In this document: piece by piece, positions 22,719 to 34,495 of the stretch | How positions within the stretch are numbered: position 1 is the stretch's first letter | Layout: every line of letters begins with the position of its first letter | DNA from: Cryptomeria japonica | Lineage: Eukaryota > Streptophyta > Pinopsida > Cupressales > Cupressaceae | Length of the DNA: 64,000 nt | Assembly (NCBI RefSeq): GCF_030272615.1 | Contig: NC_081414.1 | Location: 659,780,438-659,844,437, forward strand | Direction: 5' to 3' | Translations under genes and position numbers: made by a program | Notes under the pieces: generated by a model | Databases searched by the model: none | Told to the model about the DNA's origin: nothing | The model's input: only the letters and a program-made list of their open reading frames with translations

Positions 22719-23074
22719 ATCTCCCCCTTTGGAATTGATGACAACACGAGATGTGGAAAACATCCAAGTGCCAAGAAATGGCAAACAAGTCTCCCCCTAT
22801 GGAAGACAAGTAACAATCTCCCACAAAATGATATAGGAATGAAGCTCTAAACCAAACTCCCCTAATCAATATATCTCTCCCTTATGTTTTTCACCATAAT
22901 AAGTCTCCCCCTTTGACATCAATGCCAAAGATCTGATATAAATATTAAAGAGATGTCATAAATCCTCTGATTCACACAACTGACTACACCCCCTGAGTAG
23001 TAGCACCACCACATCAATCCAGAATGAGTAATAGCTCTGATAATGCATACCGTTCTAATGCTAATCAACATCAC
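22719..23074 (-). promoter_or_regulatory. B polypurine tract with two further PPT-like copies
   Basis: Non-coding stretch between the pol stop and the 3' LTR. PPT complements occur at 22719-22730 (ATCTCCCCCTTTG, next to the LTR), near 22790 (TCTCCCCCTATGG) and near 22904 (TCTCCCCCTTTGACATCAA). Two of them are followed by an ATTGATG or CATCAATG box. The LTR-adjacent copy is the expected plus-strand primer. Confidence 0.75.
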
Positions 23075-23239
23075 TCAGGTCTCTACCAGAGGGGAAGAAA
23101 CCCCCAATTTGTCTTTGAATTACTCAAATGATTATTTAGGCAAAGATTTAGTGAAGATGTCTACAATCTGCTCTTTAGCCTTCACATAAACTAGTCCAAC
23201 TTCATTTGCTTCCACCTTCTCCTTCAAAAAGTTATACTT
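23075..23239 (-). pseudogene. Element B: RNase H C-terminus
   Basis: This is the end of B's pol, cut off by N. It reads KYNFLKEKVEANEVGLVYVKAKEQIVDIFTKSLPK, then stops, then DKLGVSSPLVET and TGA at 23075. The motif QIVDIFTK-LP is the conserved tail of copia RNase H. The upstream part is at 34496. CTATC (minus strand) is repeated at both edges. Confidence 0.85.
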
Positions 23240-23244
23240 GATAG

Positions 23245-24393
23245 TGTCGTGTGTGTGAACTAGGGTACCTACAGCTGCAACACAAACACTTAATAGATCA
23301 TTACAATCATGGTTATCAAATTGAAATCAAATGAAAGATAACCATGACAAAGCGACCTATTGCCTCCTAAGAGATACAAGTGTGGATTTGCTCTCAGATC
23401 TAGATGAGCAATCCTAGTGACTTGACCACACCTAGACAGAGGATTTAAAATGATATGATGTGAAAACTAGATGAATGCATGATTAAAATAGATTGACCAA
23501 AGAAGCTAATTATGCTAATGATATCCATTGATTATGCTAGATGACAATGCAATTAAGCTGTATGAGAGATTGATTATGCTATATAATTTAACATCTATGC
23601 TAGAATATGATCAAATTAAGCTAGATGTAAGATGAAATTGCCTATAATAACAATGCATGGAATGAGATGAAATGGGATGTGCCTATAATAAAAATTCCTA
23701 AAGTGATACAATATGGGATCCTTTGTGCTCCAAAATGGGGTATATTTATTGGATTTCCAAGGCCGAGGGTGAGGTGGAAGGAAAATCAATGGTCAAGATT
23801 GAGTTTGAAGATATCAAGGGTCAAATTGGAGGAGGTTGGAGAAGAGGTTGGAGGGAGGGACACTTGTCATCTCTGTGGTGACAAGTGTCAAGGAGACTTG
23901 CTCATAACAGGGCAAGCGTCTAAGGGATGAGACATGTGGCATAAGTGCCATGTGTCTCAAGGGGAGGATATCCAACCCATAGGAGCTTAGGATGTGCAAG
24001 ATATGATAGGGTTAGTTAAACCAAGGATTAGGTGGAATGGGTTAGGTTAGGTGGTTAGAAGTTAGGAGGCATGTGGGTAATTTGAATTTAAAAATTCAAA
24101 TAATAGAAATAGGCTAATTAACTTTCAACAACTCATAATTTAATTTATTTTAATTAATTTGGGGATTAGAATAAATGAATTAAATGGGGGAGGAGGATTA
24201 ATTAATTAAGATTAATTAATCAAAGAGAATTATTGAAATGAACATATTAAATAAAATTCTTAGATTTATTAATAAGAAGGTGAATGGGGAAATTTAATCA
24301 AATTGCTAGTGAATTCAATTAAATTGGGAAGGGGGATTAATTAAATAATTGCTTATTTAATTAATTATTTAAAAAAAAAATTAGTTGTATACA
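23245..24393 (-). mobile_element. Element N: 3' LTR
   Basis: Plus-strand start TGTCGTGTGTGTG, end TTGTATACA; about 1.15 kb. It shares GGGATCCTTTGTGCTCC, the GACACTTGTCATCTCT block and an AT-rich TTAATTAA tail with the copy at 33328-34490. One visible difference is a TGG-to-AGG-type drift around the end of the partner, which ends TATA rather than CA. Confidence 0.88.
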
Positions 24394-24749
24394 TTTTGCC
24401 CCTCTTTGAAGCGAGGTGTGATGACTCGTTGATTCAAAGAATAATCTCATTTTGATGACATTGATGTGATATTGGTTTGATAGGATACCCCAGACATTGA
24501 TTGATAAATTGTGGTATGATGATGCCCCCTCGAGAGATAAATTGAGATAATTGACCTCTTGAGTATTTGAATTTGTCCAAAATTGATTTCTCGATTAGAA
24601 ATAATTTGATTTCTGCAACTGTGGTTGATGAAAGTGTGATTTCTTTGATCACTTTGATGTGGTTCTTGATGTGGTGATTGATAGAGCTTGATTGAATTGA
24701 TAAGATTGATTAGATTGATGAGATTGAGATCTAGTCTGGTTTTAGGAAT
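24394..24749 (-). other. N polypurine tract and 3' non-coding part
   Basis: TTTTGCCCCTCTTTG at 24394-24408 is the complement of N's polypurine tract, next to the LTR. The rest is GATTGAT-rich non-coding sequence that continues after solo LTR P at 25864. No gene is visible. Confidence 0.7.
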
Positions 24750-24754
24750 GAAAC

Positions 24755-25858
24755 TGTTGGCTTGATGATGATTGTAATGATTAACTTCATCATATGTTAT
24801 CATTGATGAAACACATACACACACATATGTTCACATTGTCTACTAGTGCGACTTCATAGTTTTTTATATTACAACCGGTATACTAGAGGTTTATATCTAA
24901 ATGGTCCATGGTGACAACTGGTATATACATGAAGACAACCAATGGTTATACATAACTAGACATCAACCTGAAGATCCAGTGGAGATTATCAAAGGAGCAT
25001 CAATGGATAAACGGTTTATATGTTTAACTCCAACCGGTATTCACTGATTATGTGATGACTTATCACTAGTCGTGATGAGTTATCCATACCAACAATTTTT
25101 GGCGGTCTTTTTGTGATGAGTTATGATTGTTTGACCAGATATACTGCACCTAGGAAATTATGATATGATTTCTAGAGGCCAACATGAAATCTAAAAGGTC
25201 TATATATTGACATCACAATGAATTATTTTGTATGAGCGAAGGAGATATGTTATGTGATGATTTTATGCAAAGGCAAAAGTGTTAAGTTGCAAAGTATGAT
25301 TGTAATGAAGTGTTGAGTGCACAGAAGAGGATCTATACAAGCAAGTTGTGCTACTACTATATCACACCACCTATTTTTTCTAATCACTGCAATAGTCAAA
25401 TCCCCTAACTGGGTAAGCTCTAACAAGCTTCATTGTTCAAATCCTCTAACCAGGTGATCCATTAGTTTGGATTCAGAAATCCTCTACTGAGGTTACTCCT
25501 TACAGGGTACTACCTTTTATAGGGTATAACTTTTAACTAAGCTTTGGGATCTTTAACAGGATTCACTCCTAGGAGAGCAACTTATTGTAGACCTTAACTG
25601 ATCAGTTATCTATTATTGTAGATAGTTAACTTGTGAGTCCCATCTCACCGTGGTATTTACCTATTTGGGTTTTCCACATATAAACACTTTTGCATTATGG
25701 TGGATGTTTTACTTATTGTGGATGTTGTTATATCATTTTGGATTACATGCATATTGTTTAACAAACTTGTTAAGTTTATCTACTGGTCAGTGTTTAAAGT
25801 AGTATTGTTTTTGGTGTCATTGATTCACCCCCCCTCTCAGTGCTTTCCAAGTCCATCG
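24755..25858 (+). mobile_element. Element P: solo copia LTR
   Basis: 1104 bp in plus orientation: start TGTTGGCTTG, end CCATCG where CA is expected. GAAAC flanks both sides (24750-24754 and 25859-25863). It has an ATCATTGATGAAAC box near the start, the CCGTGGTATTTACC...TTTTCCACATA block near 25650-25680, and the TTCACCCCCCCTCTCAG box near 25841. No internal region is present, so the element was reduced by LTR-LTR recombination. Confidence 0.87.
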
Positions 25859-25863
25859 GAAAC

Positions 25864-27379
25864 CTCAAGTATAAGACAAAGATGATCAAAGCGTCTGGTT
25901 TCAGGAATGATATATCCTATATAAGACATGATCAAAACAACTGGTTCTAGGAAAGATACATCCCATATAAGATATGATAGGATGGATCAGATGAGATGGA
26001 TTGATAAATTGATAAGATTGATTGGACAAACAACTCACATTTTGTTGATATCATGTTGCAGGAAGCTTCAGATATACTGATGTTGGTACATTTGAGGGAG
26101 TATCATAAGATTCATGTTGGGTTGACCACATTTGGAGAGAGATGAGTCATTGTTCTGATTGTGTATACACCTATGATGATACATTGATGATTCCTACAAT
26201 AGATTTGGCCTTGGATTAGATGAGCTTTTGTGATCCTATGTATCAATGAAATGCAAAGCCGCGATCGGACCAGTCACTGGGTTATTTCTTTGTGTCATCA
26301 TTAAGATTTTTAAAATGTGGGAAGTGAGTGGAAACATCAATGGTATAATTGAACCATGATGACCTGAGCACTACTTTCCTAAATTTTGGTATTGAAAGTT
26401 AGCACAAGCCTCGAGGTATAATTGAACCAAGATGACCTGAGTGTTGTTTGCGTAAAACAGGCAGTATTAACCATTTCTATATGCAAATCGAAAATGTCTT
26501 CGATGATACTTCGATGATCATGTCCTGAGAAAAATTTGCACGTATTAATGATTAATTTACAGACAACAGACAAGAAAAATATCATGTTCCTTCCTTGTTC
26601 CTCTAGTCAAAGGCATCCTGGAGTCACTCAGAAATCATTATAGCGAAAATCAAGATATAAAAGTTGAACCAAAGTGTTAAAATAATTATCCAAAAGATAT
26701 CAGCCATTGAAAAGTGTGTGTTATGCTTATACTAACATCTGATAGGTTGATGGTTGATAATTGGATCATGTGTTCAATGTTGGATGTGTCTCAGTTTTGT
26801 ATGACAAGAGTTGTCTAACTATTTTTCTATCTGTTTGATTAAGCTCAAAACAATGGAAAATTTTGCCCCCAGCTAGGTGCAGGATTTTGCCCCAATCCTA
26901 AACAAATTTATTATGATATACCCAATGATCCAAACCAGGGTGAGAAATCACCCGCGAGGTCTGCATATGTATAAAGGCTTATTGTGGATATGAATAGTGC
27001 TGACGAAAAATGAATTGCAAGTAGAAGGATGCATGAACCAATAGATTGAAGAGCTAACTAACAAGTAGAGCCTATTGCTAGGTTTTCACCATCTATTTTT
27101 ATTGCACTTTTTCTCAGATTTGATTTTTTTTCCTCTGTTTTCGCTATTTTTGGAATTTTTTGCTTTTTCACTATTTTTTGATTTTTTCTGCTTTTTCACT
27201 ATTTTTGATTTTTTTGCTTTTTCATTGTTTTTTGATTTTTCTACTTTTTCACTATTTTTTATTTTTCTTCTTTGTCAGACATAAAACTTCTTCAGATGCA
27301 TGCTATTGATGGGTTCCTCAAGATGATCCCCATCCTGTATTGATAGTTGATATGCTCCTAATCCAAATATTGTTGTGAC
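25864..27379 (-). other. N 3' region: end of pol tail, K-rich repeats, non-coding sequence
   Basis: At 27100-27285 the minus strand repeats AAAAAGCAAAAAAATC-like units encoding a Lys/Ser tail after the integrase C-terminus. From 27100 down to 25864 I see no gene. There is a doubled motif CTGGTT(T/C)(C/T)AGGAA followed by TATATCC near 25900 and 25942, which also occurs just left of P, and a second pyrimidine-rich run near 26868. Confidence 0.6.
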
Positions 27380-28612
27380 CACAAACAGACCCAACTAGTT
27401 TTGTTCAAACTTCCCTTTCTTTTCTTGAGCTTCCTGGTTGCGTGGATTTTCCTTTAGTACTATTTTTCCAACTTGAAATGCTCGTGGTTTGACCGTGTGA
27501 TTATAAATTTGGCACATTCTTTGTTGATATACCTTTAAATGATCAAAGGCATTTTGTCTTCGTTCATGGATCAATTCTAACACTTGCAATCTAGATACTC
27601 GTTGTTCTTCATCTGGGACAAGGCTTTTTAAGTATACTCATAGAGAAGGTATCTCTACTTCTATTGACAATATTTCTTCTGATCCATATACAAGAGAGAA
27701 AGGCGTGGCACCTATTGGTGGGCAGATACTGGTATGGTAGGCCCATAGAGAAGGGTTCAATTGAATATGCCAATCTTTGCCAACATCATTCACTGTCTTT
27801 TTGAGGATTTTCAAAATAGTTGTGTTTGATGCTTTTCCTTGTACATTCCCTTGTGGATAATAGGGTATGGAAAATATATGTTGGCTATTGAATTTCTCAC
27901 ATAGCTCTTGTACATATTGATTCTTGTATGGTCGCCCATTATTAGTGATAATGGTCATGGGTACTCCATAGCGACATATGATGTAGTTCAAGATAGATGC
28001 AACAATTTGTTTGTCTACGATATTTATGAGAGGTCCTGCCTCAATCCATTTTGTGAAATATTTTGTAGCTACAAGGATGAATTTGTGACCATTGGATGAA
28101 GGAGGAGTTATTTTTCCTACAAGATCAAGACCCCATTTGCAGAAAGGCCATGATGTTGCCAAAGCATGAAATTCTTATGCTAGTGCATGAATTAAATTTC
28201 CATGGATCTGATATTGTTTGCATGTTTTAGCTATTTGAAAAGAATCTCATTCCATAGTTGGCCAATAATAGCCCAAGCATATGAGTTTTTTCGAAACGGT
28301 AAGACCACTTGAATGAGTGCCACAAATGCCATTATGGACTTCATTTAAATCCTTCTCAGATTCTTCTTGCTCGAGACATCTTAAGAGAGAATTGTCCAAA
28401 CTTCATTTAAAAAGGGTATCTGTGACAAGAGTATAATGGGAAGATTGGTGAATAAAGTTTCTCTTTTGGTTCTTTGACAAGTTAGGAGGGAGGATATTAT
28501 CTTTTAGGTATGTATAGGTTTGGCCATAGCGGGAGGAATCATGTCCAACTAGGTGACAAATAGTCTGGGAATCAGGAGAATTATGTGCAAGGTAAAACAA
28601 CTCTTCCACCAA
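27380..28612 (-). pseudogene. Element N integrase
   Basis: Gypsy integrase remnant. The N-terminal part has NILPPNLSKNQKRNF and damaged zinc-binding sequence. The core starts FCKWGLDLVGKI with the first catalytic Asp. The second site reads TNNGRPY where TDNG is expected. The third reads VQGKASN where the family has QAEASN, so Asp and Glu are both replaced (N and K). Each can arise by one G-to-A change. The C-terminal part (27395-27589) has LELIHERRQNAFDHLKVYQQRM and VKPRAFQVGKIVLKENPRN, the usual gypsy GPY-like region start. Stops at about 27590-27640 and 28170-28400 separate the open pieces. It would insert element cDNA if intact. Confidence 0.87.
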
Positions 28613-29336
28613 GAATTCGTAAGGCTCTTGATTTTCCTATGTATGAAGTAGAGAAACAAGTGTTTCCATGGCTTTTGCTGCTTTGCTATCATTCCTCAAA
28701 AAAATTTCAAAAGTTATTTCAACAAAGTATTTCTTGATATCATCAACCATCTTCTTATAAAGCATTATCTTTTTAGCTATTGTTTGATAATCATCATTGA
28801 TTTGATTGATGATGAGCTGAGAGTCTCCAAAGACCTATAGCTATGTAATGTTCCATTCTATGGCCATTTTGATTCATGTGACCAAAGCTTCATATTCTGC
28901 TGTGTTATTGGTACATGAAAAGCTTAATTTGTACGCTTTTGTTAATTGTATGACCTTGTGGTATGATGTATACCATGCTTTCTCCTGATCCATGTTGTGT
29001 TCCATTATTGATGCTTTCTCCTAGACTGATATTCAGGTGATGTATTATGAGATCTAGATCTAACCCTGGAATGTCCACATATGACCAGGCAAAATTGATT
29101 TGCCGTCGTTTGAAGAATTCCATATATTGCTGAATTTCTTTCTCTGATAGAGAAGTTGCTGGATGTAGATCAATTGTGTTAATGGTAACTTCCTCTGTTG
29201 GTTCTATCAAGATAGATGACCTCTCTTGATAGTATTCAAGTAAGGTGTCAAATCTCCCATTTTTTGGTGCCTCGAGGAGGTTTTCACCATTAGATGCATC
29301 CTTTCTTTTTACTTTTTCTGGGTCTAGTGTTGCCAC
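28613..29336 (-). pseudogene. Element N: RT N-terminal stub fused to RNase H
   Basis: From ATG 29336 the frame holds the segment just before reverse transcriptase: the RT-entry motif RRQINFAWSYVDIPGLDLDLIIHHL. It then jumps within a few residues to RNase H sequence (MVYIIPQGHTINKSV). The fingers, palm with YxDD, thumb and connection are absent, a deletion centred near 29025. Downstream, broken frames read VFGDSQLIINQIN and YKKMVDDIKKYF, the RNase H helix and strand motifs, ending in VEELFYLAHN. Several in-frame stops are present. The protein could not have polymerised DNA. Confidence 0.8.
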
Positions 29337-29345
29337 TAAATGGTT

Positions 29346-30176
29346 TTAAGTAGTAGACTTGATATTGTTTTCTTTATTTTCATTTTTGTGACTAGGAGAT
29401 TTGGCACCCACTTGATTGGAAGATGTGCTGGTGAAATCCCTGGTGGAAGTTGTTGTGGGTTCGATTGCATTAAGATATAAGGATATGGCATGGTCATTAG
29501 GAAACATATCAATGGTGATATGTCTTTCATTTTCCCAGTCCATAAGTTGAGGATGGATTAAGGGTAAAGGATACTTAGGTTGAATTTTTTCAAAGATATT
29601 AGGGGTCACGATAGAGATGTTAGATCTTTCAATATGTATTTCAATGTCTAGAACAATACTCTCATTAGAATGACCTTTCACAAGTATCTCCTGATCATCC
29701 TCAATTAAATCCAAGTCAACTAAATCTGATCCTGATTCAAGTGAGCTAGTTCCTAATGTTTACCCTGCATACACATGAACTATGTTGACATCTACATCTT
29801 ATTCTTCCCTTTCAATTGCAAGTCACTCTTGTCTATTATCATGCTCATCTTGTTGTTGGCTAGAAGATGTGTCCTCTGGCAGAGTAATTTGTCCATACCC
29901 TAATCCTAATTTGTTTGTAGCTTGCTGAGTATGAGGTTGGATAGGTTCTAAGATAACTTCTTTCCTTTTTCTTAGAGGACCCTTTCTAGTGTATCCCATT
30001 TTTTGGAGGATGTTAAATCCTATGCCATATTTTTCTGTAGGTATTCTCACATGATTGATCTGTTGTTGGACTTTGTCATCCTTGTATAGCTGTTGTAGCA
30101 CATATTTTTCTTCTGTTTCTTTAGATAAGGTCCCAACACTAATAGATGCTCCATCAAATATAGGAAGATTTTTCAC
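29346..30176 (-). pseudogene. Element N: G-patch linker between protease and RT
   Basis: Two open pieces. The first (30176-29823) has YGIGFNILQKMGY, GPLRKRKE and LGLGYGQ, matching the glycine pattern of a G-patch nucleic-acid-binding motif at residues ~51-80. The second (29714-29346) is an acidic linker with repeated ITIDMFPND and IEPT words and no known fold. A G-patch next to a retroviral-type protease is known from some betaretroviruses; its presence here is read from the motif only. Its role would be RNA binding, by analogy. Confidence 0.55.
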
Positions 30177-30179
30177 AAT

Positions 30180-31336
30180 GGTGTGTTGTTTAGAGTTTGA
30201 TGGTTTTTCATAAGATTAGGAGAAAGTGGTATCTATGATAGTGAATATTCTCCAGTCCTTCAATCTCTTAGCTGTAGTTGTTTTTCCATGCTTGAAAAAA
30301 TTGAGACAAATGATTTTCCCTTGGATTGTGTTCTTGAAGATGATGCCTCTCTGTTATGTGGAACAATAACCTCTAGGACCGGTTTCATATTACTACAACA
30401 CTATAATGGATTTGAGTCTGCTGAGATCGTGATTTCCTACCCATTGTATGGAAACTTCTGGCACTAATGATATGTTGATGGAATAAATTATATGTCATGT
30501 ATCCATGGTCTTCCCAAGAGTATGTTGTATGATAAATACAAGTCTAGAACATGGCATGCTGTGTCTTTCTACAAAGGTCCAACTCTAATGCGTAATACCA
30601 CAATTCCTTTAGAGGAACACTCTTCTTCATCATATCCTTTGATTGTGATTCTTTTCTAGGGATCAACTGCATCTTCAGAATGACCTAGAGCACATACAAG
30701 ACTCAATGAGAAAATGTTTAAGCCAACTCCCCCATCTATTAGGACACGTTTCAAGAGTGTTCTATGAATGAGGACTTCAATTTACAAGGGAGAATTATGG
30801 GGATGTTGCAAGGAATCAATGCTTATATATGAAGGAGATGGGCTTTGAATATGATCCTTTGAAATAGGTTTGATGGTCATTATGGATATCCCTTGGAAAA
30901 CTTCATCTTTGGGTGCATTGTTTGGTGAGGATGCTATGGAAGGTTCTTGCAAGTTTTCAAGAGGTGTAGGAATAGATGCCTTTGGAGAGTCAATTTTCTT
31001 ATGGGGGGATGAGCTATTACTAGACATAGGTGTGCAATTTTGATCTTCCTCAGCAAAATCCCTTAGGGATCTCTTTAAGAGTTGCATAAAAGAGACACCT
31101 TTCTTTGGAGATGTATTTGAATCCTTGTGAGGTTTTGACATAGTTGGCTTTTGATTTTGGACTTGTTTGATTTCTCTAATATGTTGACTTGTTATGTCTT
31201 CTTTTTGTATTTTGCTTTGGTATGCCATGTTTCTATGGTCTTTAACTATTCCGGATGTTTCTATTACCATTTCTTCGATCTTACGTCTCTGCGCTCTAGT
31301 TAAAACAGGCATATACATGTGTTGATTATTGTGCAA
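30180..31336 (-). pseudogene. Element N: gag-end region and protease
   Basis: The open part (31336-30782, 184 codons) starts with MPVLTRAQRRKIEEM, a basic motif common between gag and protease in plant gypsy elements, followed by a Ser/Pro-rich linker. The same region then reads TLLKRVLIDGGVGLNIFSLSLV, a retropepsin active-site loop with Asp-Gly-Gly. It continues through several stops and frameshifts to about 30180 (HTLGKTMDT, VPEVSIQWVGNH). The protease would cleave the polyprotein. It is dead here. Confidence 0.7.
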
Positions 31337-33306
31337 GGATTCAATTGTCTAAGAGTTGTTTCAATAAGTGACCAACTGTTAATGTAGATATGATAGAGTG
31401 ATATGAAATGAAAAGATAATTCAAGTATTTGTAGATTTTTAAGTTTTTCGATCTTCGGTTGGACTGCAATGATGATGATTTTGATAAGACCAAGTCCAAT
31501 AGGAATGATATATCCTACAATATGGGATACAGTTATCCTGATCAAACATTGTAGTTTCATGATAGAGGATGATAGATCCTGATGAGAAACTATGTTTTGA
31601 GTGATCAGTTTATCAAAGAGAGTGATAATGTACCTTGAGATGTTAGATCTTGAACTTGTTGAAGATGAGTACTTGAAAATCTTGGGGTGTCTAGTTTTGG
31701 AATCCGATTTGACAGAAGATTACTTAATCGAGCAAACCAAGAAGATGACCTAAGCACAAAATGACAAATATCAAGTGTTTATGCTCACTGTAAATTGACC
31801 AAGCAAACATGATAGATCTAAAAAAGACATGCAAGAAGACAGCTCTAGACTGACAAAGACATAAATTTGTATGACAATTTATATAGTCCTAGACGACAAT
31901 TCATATAGACCCATACGAAAAAGGTACAATCTTGTAATAAGCTTCTACTAATCTAACTCGTACGACAATTAACACTAAATGGGACGATAAACTAGCTTTA
32001 TCATAAGACAAATGAGAAAGCTCGTATGACTGAGGACAAAGAAGAGACAAAATTTTGACTTTGATAGATTTTTTATCAATGATGTTTGATGTTTTGATTA
32101 TGTTTTCTAGTTTTAGATTTGTGAGTTTTGGTTTGAAGGATGAAAACACAACAAACACACGATATGTTAAGTGACCTCAAACACAACATGCTAAATCCTA
32201 AGTAAGATGGTTGAGAGAGAAAACCTTTGCTTGCAAACTTAGGTACACACCCAATAGATAATCAGAATATGACTGTTGAGCCTCATGCAATGGTTTCTCA
32301 ATGCCATATTATCCGACTTCAAACACTAATGGGGGAATGATATGGCAAGTGTCTTGGGAGAGTTACTATCTCTCTTGCACAAAGATTATCTCCCTTTTGG
32401 AGGTGAATCAGGTAGCTTCTATCTTAGGGTTCATAGTAAGGATTTCCATTTGGAATTACCCCTTTCAGTTGCACAAGAACAATTGAGGCCTATATCCCAA
32501 CAAGATACCGAAACAAGAAGTAGTCACGCAAGTGTGATTGAGACTGCAAAGCACTACTAAATGTTCAATATGGAAGATCTCAAAAGAGAAAACTCAAATA
32601 ATCCCATCCTCCATTACTTTAATCCCGAGAGGCCTATTTTTTAGAGCGAGTCAGAAAGCTTAGGTCTAGCTGTAATCACTTGGGTCATTCTCACAAGGTG
32701 ATTACTTTTTCCCATAGTGACAAGCCCACTAAAGGTATTCAAATATCAATCATAGAAGCGCTTCAAGGGTCAGGATTTATGGTTGTCCAAATGGACAAGA
32801 GCATACTCTCCTACCTTTTAAACAACTTCTCAAGCATAGAAAACAAGATGTTCATTAACCATTAGCAATTTAAGTGTGCCTAGAAAACTTTTAAGAAGAC
32901 ACAAAGTTTGGTTGAGCTTCCTTTAGGCAACGTGCAAAACAAATACATTAGTAATCATGTTGTTTTGAGAAATTAAATCTATGGCAAGCGTAATCTTCAA
33001 CAATTGTCTTGTAAAAACCAGTTAGGCTGCTAGAAAACTCGCAAATAGACTAGAATTAGCATTAGTAATAGCCAAATTGAAGCATACAAAATCCTTAAAT
33101 TCAAACTGTTTTGAAAACACAAAAGCATAAAATTGTACGAGTATTCTCACTTGCTAGTATGAGTATTCTTACATACCCATATGAGTGCACAAAGAAACTC
33201 ATCTGGTACTGTAAAGGTACTCATAGGAGATTCTGAAACAGGCTTGACCAGAAACCCATGAGATTGAAGATTTGATGATGAGAGAGGCCAAGAAATTAGA
33301 TTTCCT
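31337..33306 (-). other. N leader and lost gag region
   Basis: Nearly 2 kb between the primer-binding site and the gag-end motif. Intact gypsy elements carry the capsid gene here, but I find no convincing capsid or zinc-knuckle sequence in any minus-strand frame; open frames are short and AT-biased. Words built on CGTATGAC or CGACAATT recur at about 31880-31990. Either gag is decayed beyond recognition or it has been replaced. Confidence 0.45.
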
Positions 33307-33324
33307 GCCCCACGGTGGGCGCCA
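33307..33324 (-). other. Primer-binding site of element N (tRNA-Lys type)
   Basis: The minus strand reads TGGCGCCCACCGTGGGGC, complementary to the 3' end of plant tRNA-Lys as I know it, three bases inside the LTR. It fixes N as a minus-strand gypsy element. Confidence 0.88.
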
Positions 33325-33327
33325 AAA

Positions 33328-34490
33328 TGTTGTGTGTGTGAAGTAAGATACCTGCAGCTATAACACAAATAATCAATAGATCATTACGAGCATGGTTAAC
33401 AAATTGAAATCAAATGAAAGATAAAATTTCCTTCTAAGAGATGCGAGTGTGGATTTTCTCTTAGATCTAGATGAGTAATCCCAGTGACTTGGCTACACCT
33501 AGATTGAGGATTTAAAATGATATGATGTGCAATCTAGATGAATGCGTGATTAAAATAGATTGATCAAAGAAGCTAATTATGCTAATGATATCCATTGATT
33601 ATGCTAGATGATGATGCAATTAAGCTAGATGAGAGATAGATTATGCTATATGATTCAACAATTATGCTAGAATATGATTAAATTAAGCTAGATCTAAGAT
33701 GCAATTGACTATAATAATAATGCATGAAATGAGATGAGATGGGATGTGCCTATAATAACAATGCCTAAAATGATATGAGATGGGATCCTTTGTGCTCCAA
33801 AATGGGGGATATTTATCGAATCTCCAAGGTTGAGGGTGAGGTGGTAGGAATCAACGATCAAGATTGAGTTTGAAGATATCAAGGGTCAAGTTGGAGGAGG
33901 TTGGAGAAAAGGTTGGAGGGAGGGACACTTGTCATCTCTATGGTGAAAAGTGTCAAGGATCCTTGCTCATAAGAGGGAAAGTGTCCAAGGGAGGAGACAT
34001 GTGGCATAAGTGCCATGTGTCTCAAGGGGAGGATATCCAACCCATAGGAGGTTAGGGTAAGGAGGTTAGGACATGCAAGATAGGATAGGATTAGTTAAAC
34101 CCAGGATTAGGCAAAATGGGTTAGGTTAGGGGATGGTTAGGTTAGGTGGTTAGAAGTTAGGAGGCATGTGGGTAATTTGAATTTAAAAATTCAAATAATA
34201 GGAAAAGGCTAATTAACTTTCAACAACTCATAAATTGATTTGTTTTAATTAATTAGGGGATTAAAAGAAATGATTTAAATGGGGGGGGAGGATTAATTAA
34301 TTAAGATTAATTAATCAAAGGGAATTATTGAAATGAACCTATTAAATAAAATCCTTAGATTTTTAATAAGTAGGTGAATGGGGGAATTTAATCAAATTGC
34401 TAGTGAATTCAATTAAATTGGGAAAGGATAATTAATTAAATAATTGCTTATTTAAATAAATTATCTTCAGACCATTTTTAGGTGTATATA
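33328..34490 (-). mobile_element. Element N: 5' LTR
   Basis: 1163 bp, plus-strand start TGTTGTGTGTGTG, ending GTGTATATA just before target copy GATAG. It is homologous along its length to 23245-24393, with scattered substitutions and small indels. The terminal CA has become TA. Confidence 0.87.
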
Positions 34491-34495
34491 GATAG

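Larger units (their letters stand above)
23245..34490 (-). mobile_element. Element N: gypsy retrotransposon with reverse transcriptase core deleted
   Basis: Minus-strand element of 11,246 bp inserted in B's RNase H. GATAG flanks both ends (23240-23244 and 34491-34495). The LTRs are at 33328-34490 and 23245-24393, with a tRNA-Lys-type primer-binding site. The order protease, G-patch linker, RT fragment, RNase H, integrase is the gypsy order. It includes solo LTR P (24755-25858). The polymerase core of RT is missing and two integrase catalytic residues are changed, so N is dead. Confidence 0.88.
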
